Positions 12,401 through 22,400 of a DNA stretch of 64,000 bases are shown piece after piece. The stretch covers positions 26,437,402 through 26,501,401 of the forward strand of contig OX424567.1 of assembly GCA_949152475.1 (NCBI GenBank), written 5' to 3'. The DNA is from Terebella lapidaria. Taxonomy: Eukaryota; Annelida; Polychaeta; Terebellida; Terebellidae. How positions within the stretch are numbered: the stretch's first letter is position 1; each line of letters starts with the position of its first letter. Both the position numbers and the translations under genes were made by a program. The notes below the pieces were generated by a model. The model had not been told where the DNA came from. It did not search any database and saw only the letters and a program-made list of their open reading frames with translations.

Positions 12401-13110
12401 GTACTATGCTTTTTCTTGCTTTCTGTAGCCAAGACTTGCGGCCTGTCGACTTCACCCGCAGCAAACATCCTACAGCTGAACTATCCGATCACCCCGAGCT
12501 CTGTCACGTCAGCATCGACTGCCTCTTCCGTCTTACAGAAACTCCCTGTCATTTCAGTAACCTCCACCAGCTCAGCCATCATCACAGCCGGCAGCGCCGC
12601 ATCACTCGTAGCATCCTCATCATCACCAGCAACCATGTCTACTTCATCAAACTCCAGTCCATCGTTATCCATAGCCTCATCCGCTCTGCTGTCCACCCTC
12701 AAACCTCCCAGCGTTCCTGTTACCAAGTCCGTCACCAGCCTCAGTCTCACCATCCCAGCTAGACTGGCACCTGGCAAGTCTGTGCCTTCCTCCGTCGCCA
12801 TGGTCACCAAGACACTGACCAATGCGGCACCAACAGTGCTGAAGATACCAACAACGAATGCTCGGGCCGATTCACTGACCAGGTAAGGACAGTAGAATAC
12901 GTGTTATTGGTCATCAGTTGTTGTCTCACACTATCATCTCGAAAGTATTTCCACAGAAAAAAATTGCATTGCTGTAAAAGATGATCTTCTAGTGTTCAGC
13001 TTCCTTGAGTCGTTAATGTTTTTCCCGCACTCGTTGCCAGGGAGAATCACGAAACCATTCAGACAATCGTCAAGGACCTGCACGACATAGTGGCGATGGA
13101 AGTCACCTGA
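329..13110 (+). CDS. EPC1: Enhancer of polycomb homolog (EPC), 13 exons, 5' end outside window
   Basis: EPC is a nuclear scaffold subunit of the NuA4/TIP60 histone acetyltransferase complex. Thirteen exons with GT-AG borders and matching phases give 2385 nt (794 codons plus stop): 329-491, 2868-3022, 3338-3433, 3837-4012, 4510-4590, 4725-4836, 5912-6076, 6171-6257, 6462-6610, 10126-10254, 11725-12272, 12429-12882, 13041-13110. Recognisable family blocks, in order, are EHHLQRALSAQQVYG, YDMDSEDE, DRLEKGSGQ, KRDGSTTNNPYVAFRRRTEK, DEDPDGIYAFRRKAGC, VGFVRRRIGRGGR, ILDRAY, HFRPPTP and the C-terminal VAMEVT, which match animal EPC1/EPC2 by recollection of the family. The extreme N-terminus of the EPcA domain is missing, so its exon(s) should lie upstream of base 1. 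The gene converges with ACADL. Paralogue identity (EPC1 or EPC2) cannot be assigned in an invertebrate. Confidence 0.95.
492..2867 (+). repeat. EPC intron filled with hairpin-ended elements
   Basis: From 517 there is a palindromic terminus, GGTTACCGGACC then TAT then GGTCCGATAACC, followed by GTCCGTC-type tandem bases and AAAATGGCGGCC-type segments. A sister subfamily starts near 1003 (GCTTACCGGCCC...GGGCCGATAAGC) and ends near 1970 (GGTAAGCTACAGCACC then CTTGGTGCT). Short open frames of 60-90 codons occur on both strands but carry no gene-like signal. Confidence 0.75.
2868..3022 (+). CDS. EPC1: EPC exon: acidic DYDMDSEDE block
   Basis: Acceptor TTTTCCAG, donor ACT|GTAAGC. Encodes the conserved PDYDMDSEDE and DRLEKGSGQ blocks. 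The carried base from the previous exon completes a proline codon, and the exon ends in phase 0. Confidence 0.94.
3338..3433 (+). CDS. EPC1: EPC exon: LHEAKALLKEDDDL block
   Basis: Exactly 32 codons between a GGTTTAAG acceptor (weak pyrimidine tract) and CTT|GTGAGT. Encodes HEAKALLKEDDD and VYDYWLNKR, which align with the EPcA middle region. Phase 0 at both ends. Confidence 0.92.
3837..4012 (+). CDS. EPC1: EPC exon: PYVAFRRRTEKMQTRKNRKN block
   Basis: Acceptor CTTCCTCAG, donor TT|GTAAGA. It carries the most conserved EPcA stretch (KRDGSTTNNPYVAFRRRTEK, then KMLKLRRDL), a basic segment tied to NuA4 assembly in the family. It ends with two bases of a leucine codon. Confidence 0.95.
4023..4390 (+). 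repeat. Truncated hairpin-ended elements with poly-C run
   Basis: Contains a CGACCCTTTTGGGCCGATCTAG terminus near 4040, a second GGTTACCGGACC start near 4113, a C-rich run at 4130-4150, and a closing GGTAAGCTACAGCACC terminus near 4350-4378. It lies in the intron between the EPC exons ending at 4012 and starting at 4510. Confidence 0.65.
4510..4590 (+). CDS. EPC1: EPC exon: ILELMKRREKSKKE block
   Basis: An 81-nt exon, acceptor TTTTTCAG and donor AG|GTAAGT. Encodes the helical, lysine-rich ILELMKRREKSKKE and IVEKR segment of EPcA. The borders restore the frame on both sides. Confidence 0.93.
4725..4836 (+). CDS. EPC1: EPC exon: end of EPcA region
   Basis: Acceptor TGTCCCAG, donor AAG|GTATGT. 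Encodes YQMSDWDSKALAEALAQR and a short linker, in the position of the vertebrate YNLGDYNGE block. Confidence 0.9.
4883..5495. repeat. Direct duplication inside an EPC intron
   Basis: About 170 bases starting TGACCAAATCACGTGATTT near 4886 recur near 5331 with roughly 85-90 percent identity by eye, including ACCGGTATCAT and AAGCGATTTTGCAGTGCATG. The spacing is about 445 bases. The intron from 4837 to 5911 otherwise shows nothing recognisable. Confidence 0.75.
5912..6076 (+). CDS. EPC1: EPC exon: basic linker and acidic patch
   Basis: Acceptor TTGATACAG, donor CCA|GTAGGC. Fifty-five codons that begin with a run of Lys/Arg/His, then a Pro/Gln stretch, and end in SSEEEPISP, which matches the acidic SDEEP patch of EPC. 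Two other frames are open here, but only this one keeps the phase. Confidence 0.88.
6171..6257 (+). CDS. EPC1: EPC exon: DPDGIYAFRRKAGC block
   Basis: Acceptor TTATTGCAG, donor GCT|GTAAGC. Its 29 codons encode DEDPDGIYAFRRKAGC, one of the most conserved EPC motifs. Confidence 0.95.
6462..6610 (+). CDS. EPC1: EPC exon: NWPW and RRRIGRGGR block
   Basis: Acceptor TGACTCCAG, donor AG|GTCAGT. Encodes GNWPW, RFRYSLASL and CVGFVRRRIGRGGR, all aligned with EPC1. Two overlapping frames are long by chance. Confidence 0.94.
6965..8382 (+). mobile_element. 1.4 kb repeat, copy 1, in an EPC intron
   Basis: The reverse complement of the copy at 23484-24925; the match spans the full length. It starts with a palindrome, GGAAGAGCAGGGCTCTTCC, and ends near TTTAAACGTGTTCAAC. 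It carries ATGCAAAT, CACGTGA and GGTCAAGGTCA words but no long open frame. Relative to the host gene both copies have the same orientation. The class is unknown; a solo LTR-like or non-autonomous element is possible. Confidence 0.8.
8390..10125. repeat. EPC intron: degenerate direct repeats and GGTCA-type repeats
   Basis: Segments near 8400-8560 and 8860-9060 resemble each other (shared words around ACCACAATAAAAATAGTTA and ACAGGTACC). From about 9240 to 9560, degenerate GACCTTGAATTTGACC units related to the ACADL-intron arrays appear. No exon is seen until 10126. Confidence 0.55.
10126..10254 (+). CDS. EPC1: EPC exon whose 3' end seeds the 34-bp minisatellite
   Basis: Acceptor GTTGTCAG, then VILDRAYTDWDDYLKQLDL, which matches the ILDRAHSDYDS region of EPC. 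It ends AAC AT|GTGAGT. The last 32 bases plus the first bases of the donor are the founding unit of the tandem array at 10223-11564. In the exon frame the donor reads ATG TGA, so reading past it stops at once. Confidence 0.93.
10223..11564 (+). repeat. 34-bp minisatellite, about 39 copies, built on an EPC exon end and splice donor
   Basis: The unit starts GAGTACACCAAACATATAC and ends GCGAGTCTAACATGT. It repeats head to tail about 39 times with substitutions (CGCGAG, CTCGAG, GACACG variants). The first unit is coding sequence of the EPC exon ending at 10254, and nearly every unit repeats the exon/donor junction ACAT|GTGAGT. There are no unique spacers, so it is not a CRISPR-like array. Confidence 0.97.
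11725..12272 (+). CDS. EPC1: EPC exon: HFRPPTP block and Gln-rich region
   Basis: The largest exon (548 nt), acceptor TTGTTGCAG and donor T|GTGAGT. It opens with PHFRPPTP, the conserved HFRPRTP motif of EPC, then a Gln-rich stretch (RQQQEQLL) and LDSASARFAVSA, which matches the vertebrate LDSASAQFAASA. The remainder is low-complexity Ser/Thr. Confidence 0.95.
12429..12882 (+). CDS. EPC1: EPC exon: Ser/Thr-rich C-terminal region
   Basis: Acceptor TTTCTGTAG, donor AG|GTAAGG. Low-complexity Ser/Thr/Ala/Val sequence typical of the EPC C-terminal third. The frame is kept by carried bases at both ends. Other open frames here are composition shadows. Confidence 0.9.
13041..13110 (+). CDS. EPC1: EPC terminal exon with VAMEVT end
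   Basis: Acceptor GTTGCCAG. Encodes RENHETIQTIVKDL and ends IVAMEVT followed by TGA at 13108-13110. Both the ENHE and VAMEVT pieces are conserved at the end of animal EPC proteins. Confidence 0.94.
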
Positions 13111-14914
13111 CGTTTGCTGCGCCATCTCACTGAGATTGTACCAGACCGATTCAGACAGCAGCGTGGTTGACAGCTGAGGAGACAACAGCAGCAGACCTTG
13201 GACCTACACTAGCCGGGCTGATCATATACGGGCTTACCGTAGTCGGGCACGAGCTGTTGATAGAGATTTGCCTTTGCATTGTCACTGGGTACAAAGTTGA
13301 CAAACCCACTTGTTGTATATTGAAATAGAAATGCAAAAAAAATCTGAGTAAGGGTGTTCTATAGCTGTTTGGATCGGAGTATTGCTAACTTGTTGAGGAG
13401 TGACCACATTTGTACGGCCCAAAGTAGGTGTCAGGATCAACAGTGACTATGGTGTTCAATATTGTATGTGTTGCCTCGCAAGTGTGTCATTTTGAACATA
13501 ATTTCAACCATCAATAGTGCTCTGTGAATGACATTAATTATCTGAATATAAAACTATGTGGAATCCTGCAATTGAAATTTTGCACAAGCAATGTGTGACC
13601 GAAGTTTGCTACTCTAAGCTATATCCATACCTTTAAAAGACTGACAAACATTCAATTTCAAGGTAGTGGTTAAAACTACTTGTAATATACATGAACATTT
13701 TTAAAACCGAATGGATTGTTACTGACAAGAGACCATTTTGACTCTACCGGTAAAAGTGTGCCTAAGTTTGGTGTATGGCAAGCCCTTGTTCTTTTTAGCT
13801 CCGCTATGCGGAATGGCAGCGGAGCTTTAGCGATACCATGTTGTCCGGCGTCAGTCCGTCCGTCCGTCTGTCATCATCAACTTTTTTTGGTCCCAAATCA
13901 AGTCGCTATTCATTTTGACCCATTTCCAAATTTTTTTTTGGGCGTTTGAAAAAATTTTCTTCTTCATAATGGGAGCTTTGCGGAGTAAACTCCTAGAACA
14001 CTTCAAGATAGAGCCTAAATATTGGCACATTCAAATGGGAAATCATATATTGCGGTTTGAATGGTGACCTTGATACTGACCTTCAATGACCTTAGAAGGT
14101 CAAAATGACCTTTATATGTCGAAAAAAATCTATTCAGGCAATTATTCTCCAGATCAGCACTTTTTTCCTTTATAATGCAAACTGCCACAACTGTACTCAT
14201 AGAATGCTTGAAGAGAGAGCTTAGATATTGGCACTATCAAATGGGAAGTCATATGTGATGATGTGTGTAGTGACCTTGGATTTGACCTTTGATGACCTAT
14301 AAAAGGTCAAAACGGCCACTTTTTGGCGAAAAACACCCAATTTTGGCAATTGGCAGCCAATTTATCAAAAACTGTTCTATCAGTTTTGAGATTTTTGTTT
14401 CAAAAGATTCCGCTCATGTATCTTTGTGAAGTGTATAAGTTTCCTTGCCCTTCAATTGCCGGTCTCTCCATGTGGCAGCTATTTCGATTTTTTTAAGGCT
14501 CGGCAAAAAAAGTTTGTTGTCCCATATAAAGTCACTATTCATTTTGAGCCATTTCCAGCCAAAAAAAAAGTCCTTCTTGAAAAAAACTTTGCATGAAAGA
14601 TCCAAACGGCCACTTTTTGTCAAACATTTGGATCAAACTTGGAATTTTAATATTACTACTATTTGAACTTTTGCAGCAGAGCTCTCAAGGTCGAGAGGCC
14701 TCTTTGTATCACTACAAATGACCTTGACATGGCCTGACAGACATTCAACCGCTTGCATTATGATGCACAAATATAGGTGGGAAAAATGAAGAGAATTTTT
14801 TTTGAGAAAAGCGGGAGACCATATCTAATTTGTTGAAAAGCTATAATTGTTTTTGAAAAATCAATTTGTTATTGTCAAACCCTTGAACACATTACAAATC
14901 ATAAATATAATAGG

Positions 14915-14920
14915 AATAAA
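14915..14920 (+). terminator. Candidate EPC polyadenylation signal
   Basis: AATAAA, 1.8 kb downstream of the EPC stop. A second one is at 16092-16097. Which one is used, if either, cannot be told from the sequence. Confidence 0.3.
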
Positions 14921-16155
14921 GCTTGTATATATATATATGGGTTTAATATCAAGATATTTATTTATTGGGACCTGTTTATATCACTTTGTTTTCATGTGTG
15001 TGCTTCTTAAACAAAATTTATTGTTGCCGAAAAATTATCTACCATGTCAAAGTTTGATGTCAATGTGTGGTATATCAGTCACTGGAATGATGTATAATAT
15101 TGTGAACAAGCAATCATGTTGGTGAGGTGATAAACATGAACCAGCACCTTACTGTAATAGCAAACTTAGAGATACCCCAAGCTTTAGTCATCTGATGATA
15201 TACAATGGATAGTTCTGTGAAACGGATAGAGAGAATATATAAAAGACAAAAAATTTCACCAAATGTGTTCAACCAGTATGACTGTAATTAAGAGTGTACA
15301 GTGTGATATGCGAGTAAGTATACCACCACAGGACTGGTGGCCAAAGCTTCCTTGTAGTATGAGCAGTAATACATGACAGTTATACTATCTAACATGTGTA
15401 TGTTCTGATTAGAATTCAGAATTTGCAAGTTTTCCCCGTGTCTATTTCATAGTGCACTTTCTGTTGGGTAGTCCACTGAGAAATTGAGGTGCTAAATGAC
15501 AACAAACTTTCCTCCTACTCTGTTAGTGTCAGTGGGTTTGTCTGGATTTGAAATGTTTTAGTAACTTATTTGAATACATTGCGTTCTGCTTTTGTACTTT
15601 TATATATTTTGTATATGGTTGATGTACTTTTGAAAGTCGATGGGAAATCAGATACCTGAACAACATTATACAAATATATAACAGATACTTGTTCATTGGT
15701 CTGACATCTACTTCTATTTCTGTGTTTGGAATGCATTGCTTAATAACCAATTTTGTTAAATTGTTCATTTAGGTCCTGCCACATCTATACATCTACTATT
15801 TAATATTATGTATTGTTGACATTGAGATTGGATATTTGAGATGGGAAGTTGTAATGCCAATGTCCTGTAAAACAATTATGATTGCCTTTTAGTAAAATAG
15901 TAACAGGCTACTTTATTGTGCAAGACTTGAGTTGTTTCTGAGTCATTCATTGTATGTGTTCTGCTGTTAGATTGCATGCTGTACAAAAGACCGAGATTGT
16001 GTGAGATCACGAGTATTTGTAGTGGTGAATATGAAATTTATTGGTTCCAACGTAACGCTGTGATATTGAAACATTGGAAAATGTTACAAAAAATAAAAAG
16101 GTAATGAACCTTGAATTTTTGTCTCCATGAACTACAATGCATTGAGTGGGTAGTA

Positions 16156-16161
16156 TTTATT
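16156..16161 (-). terminator. Candidate ACADL polyadenylation signal
   Basis: AATAAA on the minus strand, 138 bases past the ACADL stop codon. Another minus-strand copy lies about 120 bases further on. Confidence 0.5.
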
Positions 16162-16298
16162 GCACATTGATCAACAGAGGGTAACAAAATACATATTATT
16201 TAGGAAATGAACGATACACAGCATCATGGATCATACATGTAACAAACATGGATGAATCTCCGATTAATAAACAGGTTATTCTAGATTTGTTTCTATTG

Positions 16299-16473
16299 TT
16301 AAGTAACGATATGTCTGGCTATAAGCTCCTTCATGATTTCATTACTGCCACCATATATTGTTTGAGCCCGAGCATCCATGAATGCATTAGCGATGGGCAT
16401 ATCCAGCATGTATCCTGCCCCACCATGTAGCTGAACACACTCGGTCGCCACACGATTCTGAAGGTCTGATGTC
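16299..16473 (-). CDS. ACADL: ACADL terminal exon
   Basis: Encodes CVQLHGGAGYM, DARAQTIYGGSNEIMKELIA and ends RHIVT, stop TAA. This is acyl-CoA dehydrogenase signature 2, the C-terminal FAD/substrate region. Acceptor TTTACAG. Confidence 0.95.
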
Positions 16474-19400
16474 CTGTAAAGGAGATGGAAGGTTGAGACA
16501 AGTTGCATCATCCACATCAAATTTGCATTGTTAGGAATTGGTAATAAACACCAGACTGCTGATATTTGTTTGGCTCTCACCACCACTTGGCCATCGAAGC
16601 CAGCTGCGAGTCAAGCTGTCCGTTCTCGTGTAGCATTATACACTGGTCGACAAAAGCTCTCGCCACACAAATATTTGTTTTCAACTCGGCCATCTTGTGT
16701 TGCACAGTCTGCATACAAAAATTACTAAATGATCAGGACTGCTGCAACAAAGCACAATTGCTGCCAAGTATGTGAGACAACTGTTATTTTCAAGAGTACA
16801 AGCACAGTAAAACTAGATTGTTTCTGAGGCGAACATGGAAGCGACGTAACCTGGCAAAAACCAAAGTATCACTGACTGGTCATCCAGAGATACAAATACA
16901 TTGAGGTTTTTATTATGAGACAGCATTCACAGCATACAAGTTTTATACATCACAAGAAGTGAGTACTGACCTGTAGACTGACAAGTGTCTTGCCAAATGC
17001 TCTCCTCTCCTTGAGGTAGTTACGCGTCTCCTCAAACATGGCCTCCATGTGAGCCGTGCCAAGAATGGCGATAGAGAGCCGCTCCTGGGGCAACTCATTC
17101 ATCAGGTAGTAGAAACCCTTGTTCTCTTTCCCGAGCAGACAGTCGTCGGACAGCCTCACGTTATCAAAAAACAGCTCAGCTGTGTCCTAGAAGTGTGAAC
17201 AGTATCAAGTTTCAGGTATTATAAACACGTAACCAAGGATCTATACTAGGATCCAACTCTGGCCAAAAAGGCGTGATTATGTAATATGCCGTAAATTTGA
17301 TTTGAACGTGTTGGAACGGTGCCGGGCACCAACAATCAAAATGTATGTGAAGTTTGACGCCGGATCACTAGGGTGGGATCAACGTAGTGCGTGACACCCT
17401 GAGCTGGAATGAACGGGACAGACCCACTCGGAACAGGAAGTGTACTTCGCCTTCCATGTAGAGCTCTCCGGAACTGAAGTCCGTCAGTACCCAATGAGTG
17501 CGAAGGAAGTTCATTCCAATATTTCCCGGTGCGCCAATATCAGACGATCGCCTCTGTCATATACACCTCACCCCCAACTTAGTGTAATTGGCAGATCGAT
17601 CAATCCCTTGATAGAGACGCTGTCTTTACTCACTCCAAAAAAATTCTGGCGCGGTTCGGAGAGACTGCCATGATATCCGCTGGCCTGCAGACGCTCGAGT
17701 AGGTCTGGACACTGCAGCCACCAGAAATGACCCTGCTTATTACAGTAGTAGCAGGGTCAGCCGGCGGACGGACCAGTCGAGGACACACAGCAGTATGCTG
17801 GGCTGCGGAACTCAATATCAGCACAGTGAGCGATCATCTGCACCATACTGATATCATTCTCCTCATCCTCGTATGCCTCCTCGGAGGAGTCGTATGGTGC
17901 GGCAGCCGGAGTTGCCTGGAGTGGCACCGGAGCCAATGGCTGGGGTGCCGCAGCTGGCGGGGCCAGAGGTCCCGTGGCGAACTCCCCGGAAGCCGGGGCT
18001 TCCCTCGGGGTAGTTCTCGAGGCAGCCACATCCAACCGGCTGGGCGGGAGCACTAGATCCCTGGGCCGCTGGTGCCGGACGGGGACGTAGTGGTCTAGGA
18101 GCTTTGATGGCAAGAGCCGTGTTGATGGCTTCCTCCATCGACCACTTTTCATGTCCGGCATCGTAAATCTGTCCATCAATGAATTGCTCAATGAGGACTG
18201 CCTAAAATGTCTCCGGACATAAGTCCAGGAAGGCATTTCGGCCTAGCACCCTGAGTTCAAAGACATACTCGGTAGCTGTCTCTCGAGTAAGCCGGAGGCG
18301 AGCTCTGCCTGAGCTTTTTAACTCTTTGGCATAAAACCGCGTTTTCGCTGTGGGCGCGAACAGCAGCCGGAGCTGCTCCACAATCACAGCGTCCGACGGG
18401 CGGCTCGCCGGGATGCTCGACATCATTGGAGGGCCTTGTCTTCCAAGCTGCCAGCGAGATGTATCCGGCTTGTTCCTCGGTCCACCCCTTGTGAGACGCG
18501 ACCAGCCGGATCTGCCGGAGATGGTCCTCGCTATTCATCAAGGCAAAGAAAAGTTATTTGCCGGAGGGACGCCGGACGGACGAAAAACCATGACAATAGC
18601 TAATAAAATCAGACAATGGAGAGCAAGTTCTGATGTAACTTTGGTGGTATTCTTCAGGTGAAGGGTCAAATTATTCCATAGTTATGAGATTTAACTCCAA
18701 ATTTTGTGAAAATTAAGTATTTCAATCATATTCGAATGGTTCTCATACTGGCAGTTTCCATGAAATTTCCATGGATTTACTGGCTTTCCATGGAAACGGG
18801 ATATTTCCGAGGCAATCGCCCCCCACGATCACTGCCCTCAATCCCAGGGACCGATCCTGTTTGATCTCACTATGAGCGAAGTGATAAGCAGTATGAAAAA
18901 CACAATTTCGAGCACCTGTCACTGTCTTGACATTCTCAAATGAGATTTCGTCTTTTTAAGTAATCACATTTTTTTTACGTCCACCTTGACCAGACTTGGA
19001 TATCCTAGTATAGCAGATCCTTGACATTACCATGTCCTTATGAACTAGTATGTCAATTCTAAATATATCTCGGGAATGGTGGACCATATAGCCACTTCAC
19101 GTCACAGAGCAAACTTACGCCTGCTTTGAGGCCAATCTTCTTAAGATTACGCCCCTTGGAGAAACCTTCCTTGCCAGCATCAACGAGGAAGAGGCTGATA
19201 CCGTGAGCAACAGACCGAGCTTCAAGATCTGTCTTTGCTACAACTATAACCACATCACAGTTGATACCATTGGAGATGAATGTCTTGCTCCCGTTGAGAA
19301 GCCAGTCTGAACCATCTCGCTTCGCTGTGGTTTTTATGCCCTGTAAATCACTGGAAAAACAGCCACAAAAAATTAGTCCAAGGGCTAAGAAAGGTTACCG

Positions 19401-22400
19401 GAAATAGATCTATATGTTATATATTAGCCATTTTGTCCCGTGACTATGAAAATGAGGTCACAAGTCAGGAGAATGTTCAGCATTTATCACTTGTGTGCAC
19501 AATTGTTTGCTAAGCTGTAAAGTCAATTATTATATACCTACGTGAAATTTCTTGAAAGGGATAATTCTGATAAGTTACAATATCAGATCACCTGAGTGTT
19601 GCACTAATTGTATTATGTGTCCATAGCAATGGTGACATCGCTATAATCATGTACCTCCCAGCTCCTGGTTCAGACATCGCTATAATCATGTACCTGCCAG
19701 TTCCCGGCTCAGACATCGCTATGATCATGTATTTGTCAGCCTCTGGTTCAGACATCGCTATAATCATGTACCTGCCAGCTTCTGGTTCAGACATCGCAAT
19801 AGCTCCTATTATTCGTCCTGCTGTCATTTCTGGAATGTAGTGTTTGATCTGCTCACTGTTGCCATAGTGACAGATGTATGGCATAACAATGTCAGAGTGT
19901 ACAGTTGTTCCACCAAATGCACTGAAGTTGGAGTAACTCCTGGAAGTGCAAAAAAATTATGGTAACAACATACAGTAAAATTTAACCCAAAGGCTAAGAA
20001 AGGTTACCGGACAATATATGTTTTATATCTAAAATATTAGGCATTTTGTCCCGCGTGGCCATTTTGTTTTGACCTTAATTATAAGATCACTGGTCAAGTT
20101 CAAGGGCATGAGAATATTCAGCATACGGTATGTTATTTCCTAGATGCCCACAATTGATTGCTAAGCTGTAAATGCAATAATAAGAGAGATATTAACAATT
20201 TTGTCTTGTGAACTTGAAAATTAAGTCAGAAGTCAAATTGAAGGTCATCAAAATATTTGGTTCATATATTCTTTCCTGTATATCCACAATCGATTCTCGA
20301 ATTGTAGAGTCATTACAATTCGAGAAATAAACGAGATATTAGCCTTGTTGTCATGTGACCGTGAAAATGAGGTCAAAGGTCATCTTCAAGTTCATGAGAA
20401 TATTCAACATATATTATTTCTTATATATCCACAATTGATTCCTAAGCTGTAGAGTCAGAATAATAAGTGAGATATTAACCATATTGTGCTCTGACCTTGA
20501 AAAAAGGTCAAAGGTCAAATTCAAGGTCACCAGAATATTCAGAATGTAACATTTCCTATATTCCACAATTGATACCTAGCTGTGAAGTCGATAATAAGCA
20601 AGAATTTAGCCATTTTGTTCTCTGACCTTGAAAATGAGGTCATAGGTCAAATTCAAGGTCACCAGAATATCCAGGATATATCATTTACTGTATATTCACC
20701 ATGGATTCCGAAGCTGTAAAGTCAATAGTAAGCGAGGTATTAGCCATTTTGTGCTCTTGACCTTGAAAATGAGGTCAGAGGTCAAATTCAAGGTCACGAG
20801 AATATTCAGCATATATCATTTCCTATATGTCCACAATTGATCCCTAAGCTGTAAAATCGATAATAAGTGAGATATTAGCCATTTTGTCATGTGACCTTGA
20901 AAATAAGTTCAAAGGTCGAATTCAAGGTCATGACAATAATCTGCATATATCATTCTGCATATAACATTTCATATATTGTCATAATTGATTCCTAAGCTGT
21001 AATGTCGATAAGAAGCAAGATATTAGCCATTTTGTCCTGTGAGTTTGAAAATGAGGTCAAAGGTCAAATTCAAGGTCATCAGAATATTCGGCAATATCGG
21101 ACCATAGGTCCGGTAAGCTAAAAAACGAAAAACTGAAAAATATTTTCTTCTTGAATTATTTTAGGGTATCTTTTCCCTAATTTTCAGAAAGATTCGACCG
21201 TACAGTTTAAAGATAAAAATGTGGACGGACGGACGTCTAGACGGACGGCTGGACGGACGGACGGCTGGACGGACGTTCTCACGAATAAATCCTTGTGGGA
21301 CTTTTCCTTGTTAAATTTTAGTCCCACAAACAGCGCTTGGACTGTTTTGAGAGACTTTTTAGTCTCACAAACCAACTTAGTCCCACAAAACTTTGGTTTT
21401 CAGTCCCACAATGTATACGGACAGACAGACGACAGACACAACGCCATGTCAATAGGTTATCAGACCAAATTAAGGTCCGGTAACCTGAAAATGTAGATGG
21501 ACGACAACTACGGCCGCTACGCCACGGCAATAGGTTATCGGACCAAAGGTCCGAGTCTGCCTATTTGAGTTATATATTGCTCCAAAATAACCATATTTTA
21601 TTAATATACACCGACTATGCCTCCCAACTCCAACTAAATGCAATAGGTGCATTCTGTATGGACATAAACTGACAAAATCCCCGAATTTGTTGAAATATAT
21701 CTGATTCCATTTCTGAAGTTCAACATTGGGATAGATTGCCATCTTTTTTCCTTTTTTTAGACAGAATTCTGAAATTTTGTGAAAAATTGTGGCTTGATAC
21801 ACCAGACGACTGCACTCCGAACTCACACTTCCTCCTGTACGATGGCAGTTGACCTGAAGTCTGCCCCTACGCCCCCCAGGTCTGTTGGGATATTTGCGCC
21901 GAGGAGTCCGAGCTCACCAGCTTTCCTCCACAGCTGCATCCAAACAATACTCACAAATTAAAACATGTACATTATATTGTGCTATGATTCGCATAATAAA
22001 TATTTCTATATTTGTGTAAAATTATATGGTTTTCTTTTTCAAATGGATCAATGACACAGATCAACATACTTCTTTTGCAATGACACCTGCTTCGTCGAAC
22101 CTGAAGAAAGATATAAACTTTGAACTTCTGTAAATTCAACCAACACATCTTAAAAACAACGTTTTGAATTTAAAAAAATAGCCCAAATGCTAATGAAGGT
22201 CAATATTTTGGTCAATATGTGTTTTATATTTTAGATATTAGCCGTTTTGTCACATGACGTTGAAAAAATAAGGTCACTGGTCAAACTAGACGTCAAGGCC
22301 TTAACATGCCTTGGAGGCATTTCCGTGTAGAAACTAATCTATAACATTTATAATATGCTTGTCACGAATAACATCCGTTTTGCTCTATGACACACCATAC

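Larger units (their letters stand above)
13111..16298. other. Region between convergent EPC and ACADL genes
   Basis: This holds the EPC 3' UTR and the ACADL 3' end. A hairpin-ended element with a different tip (AGCTCCGCT then TGCGGAATGG then CAGCGGAGCT) starts near 13798 and runs to about 14700, with the same TGACCTT and ATTTTGAGCCATTTCC body sequences as the elements elsewhere. The rest is AT-rich with no gene-like frame. Confidence 0.6.

Noticed and set aside
11684..12822. Alternative frames over EPC exons at 11725-12882
   Set aside because: Shadows of the Ser/Thr- and Gln-rich EPC coding frame; splice phases support only one frame.
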